24,082 nt of DNA, taken from the NCBI GenBank assembly GCA_036393335.1, contig DASWHD010000106.1:1-24082 (forward strand), read 5' to 3'. The number at the start of each line of letters is the position of its first letter. Positions within the stretch are counted from its first letter, which is position 1. This document shows, piece after piece, positions 22,344 through 24,082 of this stretch. Both the position numbers and the translations under genes were made by a program. Below the pieces are notes generated by a model that searched no databases, had not been told where the DNA came from, and saw nothing but the letters and a program-made list of their open reading frames with translations. This DNA comes from DASWHD01 sp036393335. Lineage in GTDB: Bacteria > CG2-30-53-67 > CG2-30-70-394.

Positions 22344-22420
22344 CTCTGTGATCTCGGTGCCCTCTGTGGCCAACGACCCGGACCATTTGTTCGCCACAGA
22401 GATCACCGAGGACACCGAGG
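22344..22420. repeat. Palindromic element with 9-nt CACCGAG/CACAGAG units
   Basis: The arms CTCTGTGGC (22362-22370) and GCCACAGAG (22393-22401) are perfect complements with a 22-nt loop. Outside them both arms continue as 9-nt steps (right arm GCCACAGAG, ATCACCGAG, GACACCGAG; left arm the complement with a few differences). No protein is evident. The remaining parts of the 22125-22581 gap show nothing beyond the operon promoter candidate. Confidence 0.75.
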
Positions 22421-22581
22421 GGGAGGGCCGATGGAGGATGTACTGACCGAACGGGTGATCCTCGACACGTGACGGGGGAGTGACGTGCGTGGTTGCGTCA
22501 TCGGGGGTCGAAGCCCGTGCCCGGCGCAGGCTCTTTCACGGCCGTCCACCGTCACGACGAACCGCCGGGCGGCGAACCCCC

Positions 22582-23823
22582 TCATGACCGCCGGGAGAAG
22601 CGGAAGAACTTCCGGGCCTCATTGGACACCTCTCCCAGATTGTCGCGCAGCCGCTTGAGCCATCTCCGCGCCCAGACGAACTCGGTGGCCAGGATGGCGA
22701 GGCCGATGGCGATCACGAGCAGGCCCGGCCCCGGCAGCAGCAGCAGGGCGGCGCCGCCCACCAGGAGGGTGGAGCCGATCATGAGGATGGCCAGGCGGCG
22801 GGCCTTCTGGTAGCTGAGCCGTGCCAGCTCCTCCAACTCCGCTTCTAGGGGCGACACCAGGGACGCCGGATCCCGCGCCCCCGCCATCCAGGAGGCGACG
22901 ACGCCGACGGTCAGGATGCCGGCGATGATCGCCAAGGAGAGGGGGACCGGCACCGGGTAGTGATGGCTGAGGATCATCTTCACGCCGACGAAGGCCAGGA
23001 TGAAGACCAGGCTGATCTTCAGGTAGCGCAGCCGCCCCATCACCGCCGCCAGGGCGAAGTACAGGGAGCGCAACCCGAGGATGGCGAAGGCGTTCGAGGT
23101 GAACACCAGGAAGGGGTCGAGAGTGATGGCCAGCACCGCCGGGATGGAGTCGACGGCAAACAGCAGGTCGGCGGTCTCCACCATGACCAGGGCGAGGAGC
23201 AGCGGGGTCGCGTGCCAGCGTCCCGCCGTTTGCACCAGCAGGCGGTCGTCGTGGTACTCGTCCGTCACCGGCAGCCAGCGGCGCAGGATTCGCACCACGG
23301 GATTGCGGCCAGGCTCCAGGTTGTCGTGGCGGACCACCAGCATCTTCACCGCGGTGACGATGAGCAACGCGCCGAACAGGTAGACCAGCCACTGGAAACG
23401 CTCGATCAGGGCGATCCCCGCGGCGATCATCACCCCGCGCATGACCAGCGCCCCCGCCACCCCCCAGAAGAGCACCCGGTGTTGGAGGATGGCCGGCACC
23501 CCGAAGTAGGAAAAGATCAGGGCGATGACGAAGATGTTGTCGAGGCTCAGGGACTTCTCCACCAGGTAGGCGGCGAGGAACTTGAGGGCCGCCTCCCGGC
23601 CGGCCATCGGCCGGCCCACCTCGACCCCCAGCCCCAACCATTGGTGGTCGTAGAGGAGGTAGACGCAGGCATTGAAGAACAGGGCCAGGGAGACCCAGAA
23701 GAGCGTCCAGCCCAGGGCCTCCTTGGTGGAGATGACGTGGGGCCGGCGGTGGAAGACGCCCAGATCCAGGAGGAGGAGGCCAGTGAGCACCCCGGCGAAC
23801 AGGAGCCACGGCAGGGCGCTCAT
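22582..23823 (-). CDS. TerC family membrane protein fused to a PGPGW-type domain
   Basis: A 413-residue integral inner-membrane protein. Residues about 1-310 are a TerC/Alx module with several helices and the family motifs FLAAYLVEKSLSLDNIFVIA and ADLLFAVDSIPAVLAIT, whose acidic residues sit within membrane helices. TerC/Alx proteins are linked to tellurite resistance, pH response and export of metals such as manganese. A charged linker (about 310-345) leads to a C-terminal two-helix PGPGW-like domain (LLLLPGPGLLVIAIGLAILA, then TEFVWARRWLKRLRDN), which is usually a separate small protein. The ATG at 23823 overlaps the stop of the truncated peptidase copy (ATGA) and has no ribosome binding site of its own, implying coupling. 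Substrate unknown. Confidence 0.92.
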   Translation of the reverse strand: MSALPWLLFAGVLTGLLLLDLGVFHRRPHVISTKEALGWTLFWVSLALFFNACVYLLYDHQWLGLGVEVGRPMAGREAALKFLAAYLVEKSLSLDNIFVIALIFSYFGVPAILQHRVLFWGVAGALVMRGVMIAAGIALIERFQWLVYLFGALLIVTAVKMLVVRHDNLEPGRNPVVRILRRWLPVTDEYHDDRLLVQTAGRWHATPLLLALVMVETADLLFAVDSIPAVLAITLDPFLVFTSNAFAILGLRSLYFALAAVMGRLRYLKISLVFILAFVGVKMILSHHYPVPVPLSLAIIAGILTVGVVASWMAGARDPASLVSPLEAELEELARLSYQKARRLAILMIGSTLLVGGAALLLLPGPGLLVIAIGLAILATEFVWARRWLKRLRDNLGEVSNEARKFFRFSRRS

Positions 23824-24053
23824 AACTTTGTCTGGCCGCCACTGCCGGAGACTGCCGCCGGCTGCGGCTCCAGGGCGTGGTTCGCCAGGATCACCCCGAG
23901 GGTCCCCCCCGTGGGCAGGCGTCTGGTGGTCGCGATGACCTGTGCGAGGGGGATCTCGTCGCCCCAGTAGCGATCCACCGCGCGCAGGTGGCTCGGGCCG
24001 CAGGTCGTGTCGTCGGGCTGGGGGTGGATGTCGCGGCGCAGGGTCCGTTTCAT
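23820..24053 (-). pseudogene. Truncated copy of the C39-like peptidase gene
   Basis: A 77-codon frame whose first 62 residues match the peptidase at 21406-22107 with seven differences, all in the first 27 residues (for example DDTTCGPSHLRAVDRYWGDE against DDTTCGPTCLHAVYRYWGDE). It then switches to 15 unrelated residues (PQPAAVSGSGGQTKL) and stops. Cys18 is kept, but the second cysteine is His and the domain carrying the catalytic His and Asp is missing, so it cannot be a peptidase. The ribosome binding site GGAAGG and the ATG are preserved. Its TGA overlaps the terC ATG, so it may still be translated as a leader. The repeat runs to about 24070; what lies upstream is outside the window. Confidence 0.85.
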
Positions 24054-24070
24054 GGCCGTGCCTTCCGGCA
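23867..24070 (-). repeat. 204-bp direct repeat, copy 2
   Basis: Partner of 21921-22124 at an offset of 1946 bp, same orientation, with no indels. The terC gene and the gap with the 9-nt-unit palindrome lie between the two copies. Recombination between them would delete terC. Confidence 0.9.
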
Positions 24071-24082
24071 ACCTACGGGTAG

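Noticed and set aside
22125..22581. Possible RNA gene or CRISPR-like repeat in the gap between terC and the peptidase operon
   Set aside because: The repeated 9-nt units form a single palindrome without regular spacers, and no tRNA-like T-loop or cloverleaf is visible.

Overview
The window is a high-GC (roughly two thirds G+C by eye), gene-dense bacterial chromosome segment. The gene orders rplU-rpmA-obgE-proB-proA-nadD and lysS-lolC, a GlrR-type sigma-54 activator, a Lol-type lipoprotein exporter and a PEP-CTERM protein all point to a Gram-negative proteobacterium in the broad sense. The orders look most like Desulfuromonas/Geobacter-type (deltaproteobacterial) chromosomes. A gammaproteobacterium cannot be excluded, and I cannot run a phylogeny. 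No rRNA, tRNA, CRISPR array or insertion sequence was seen.

Layout. 1-2.5 kb (minus): the 5' part of a TatD-family DNase, a DUF2231 membrane protein, a wrecked TalC-type transaldolase and a PEP-CTERM exported protein with its own terminator. 2.5-2.8 kb: an AT-rich intergenic patch with two near-identical TTGGTG/CACCAA inverted repeats 210 bp apart and a sigma-54-like element. 2.8-5.8 kb (minus): lysS followed by lolC (no lolD next to it), separated by an inverted-repeat element that abuts the lolC start codon. 6.1-7.5 kb (plus): an orphan GlrR-like response regulator. 7.5-13.7 kb (minus): a housekeeping block transcribed rplU-rpmA-(terminator)-obgE-proB-(small ORF)-proA-GRAM/zinc-ribbon protein-nadD-ftsB. 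14.3-17.5 kb (plus): nadE, a protein-kinase-like gene and a UspA gene. 17.9-22.1 kb (minus): a tight four-gene operon. 22.6-24.1 kb (minus): a TerC-PGPGW fusion preceded by a truncated copy of the operon's first gene.

The most interesting unit is the four-gene operon at 17868-22107. In transcription order it encodes a papain/C39-like cysteine peptidase, an RLAN-domain RimK-like ATP-grasp ligase, a GCS2-family carboxylate-amine ligase and an N-formylglutamate-amidohydrolase-like metallohydrolase. Two enzymes make amide bonds and two break them. RLAN neighbourhoods have been proposed from gene context to make or attach peptides, but as far as I know the product is unknown. This version has a stand-alone peptidase without the usual GNAT acetyltransferase fusion, and an FGase-type hydrolase. 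About 1.9 kb away lies a 204-bp, about 91% identical copy of the 5' end of the peptidase gene. It is truncated, its stop codon overlaps the terC start, and it may now act as a translated leader for the membrane protein.

Several intergenic spaces (4.06-4.21, 14.02-14.13, 17.58-17.78 and 22.34-22.42 kb) hold large imperfect palindromes, three of them built from short tandem units arranged head to head. They differ in sequence but share this architecture.
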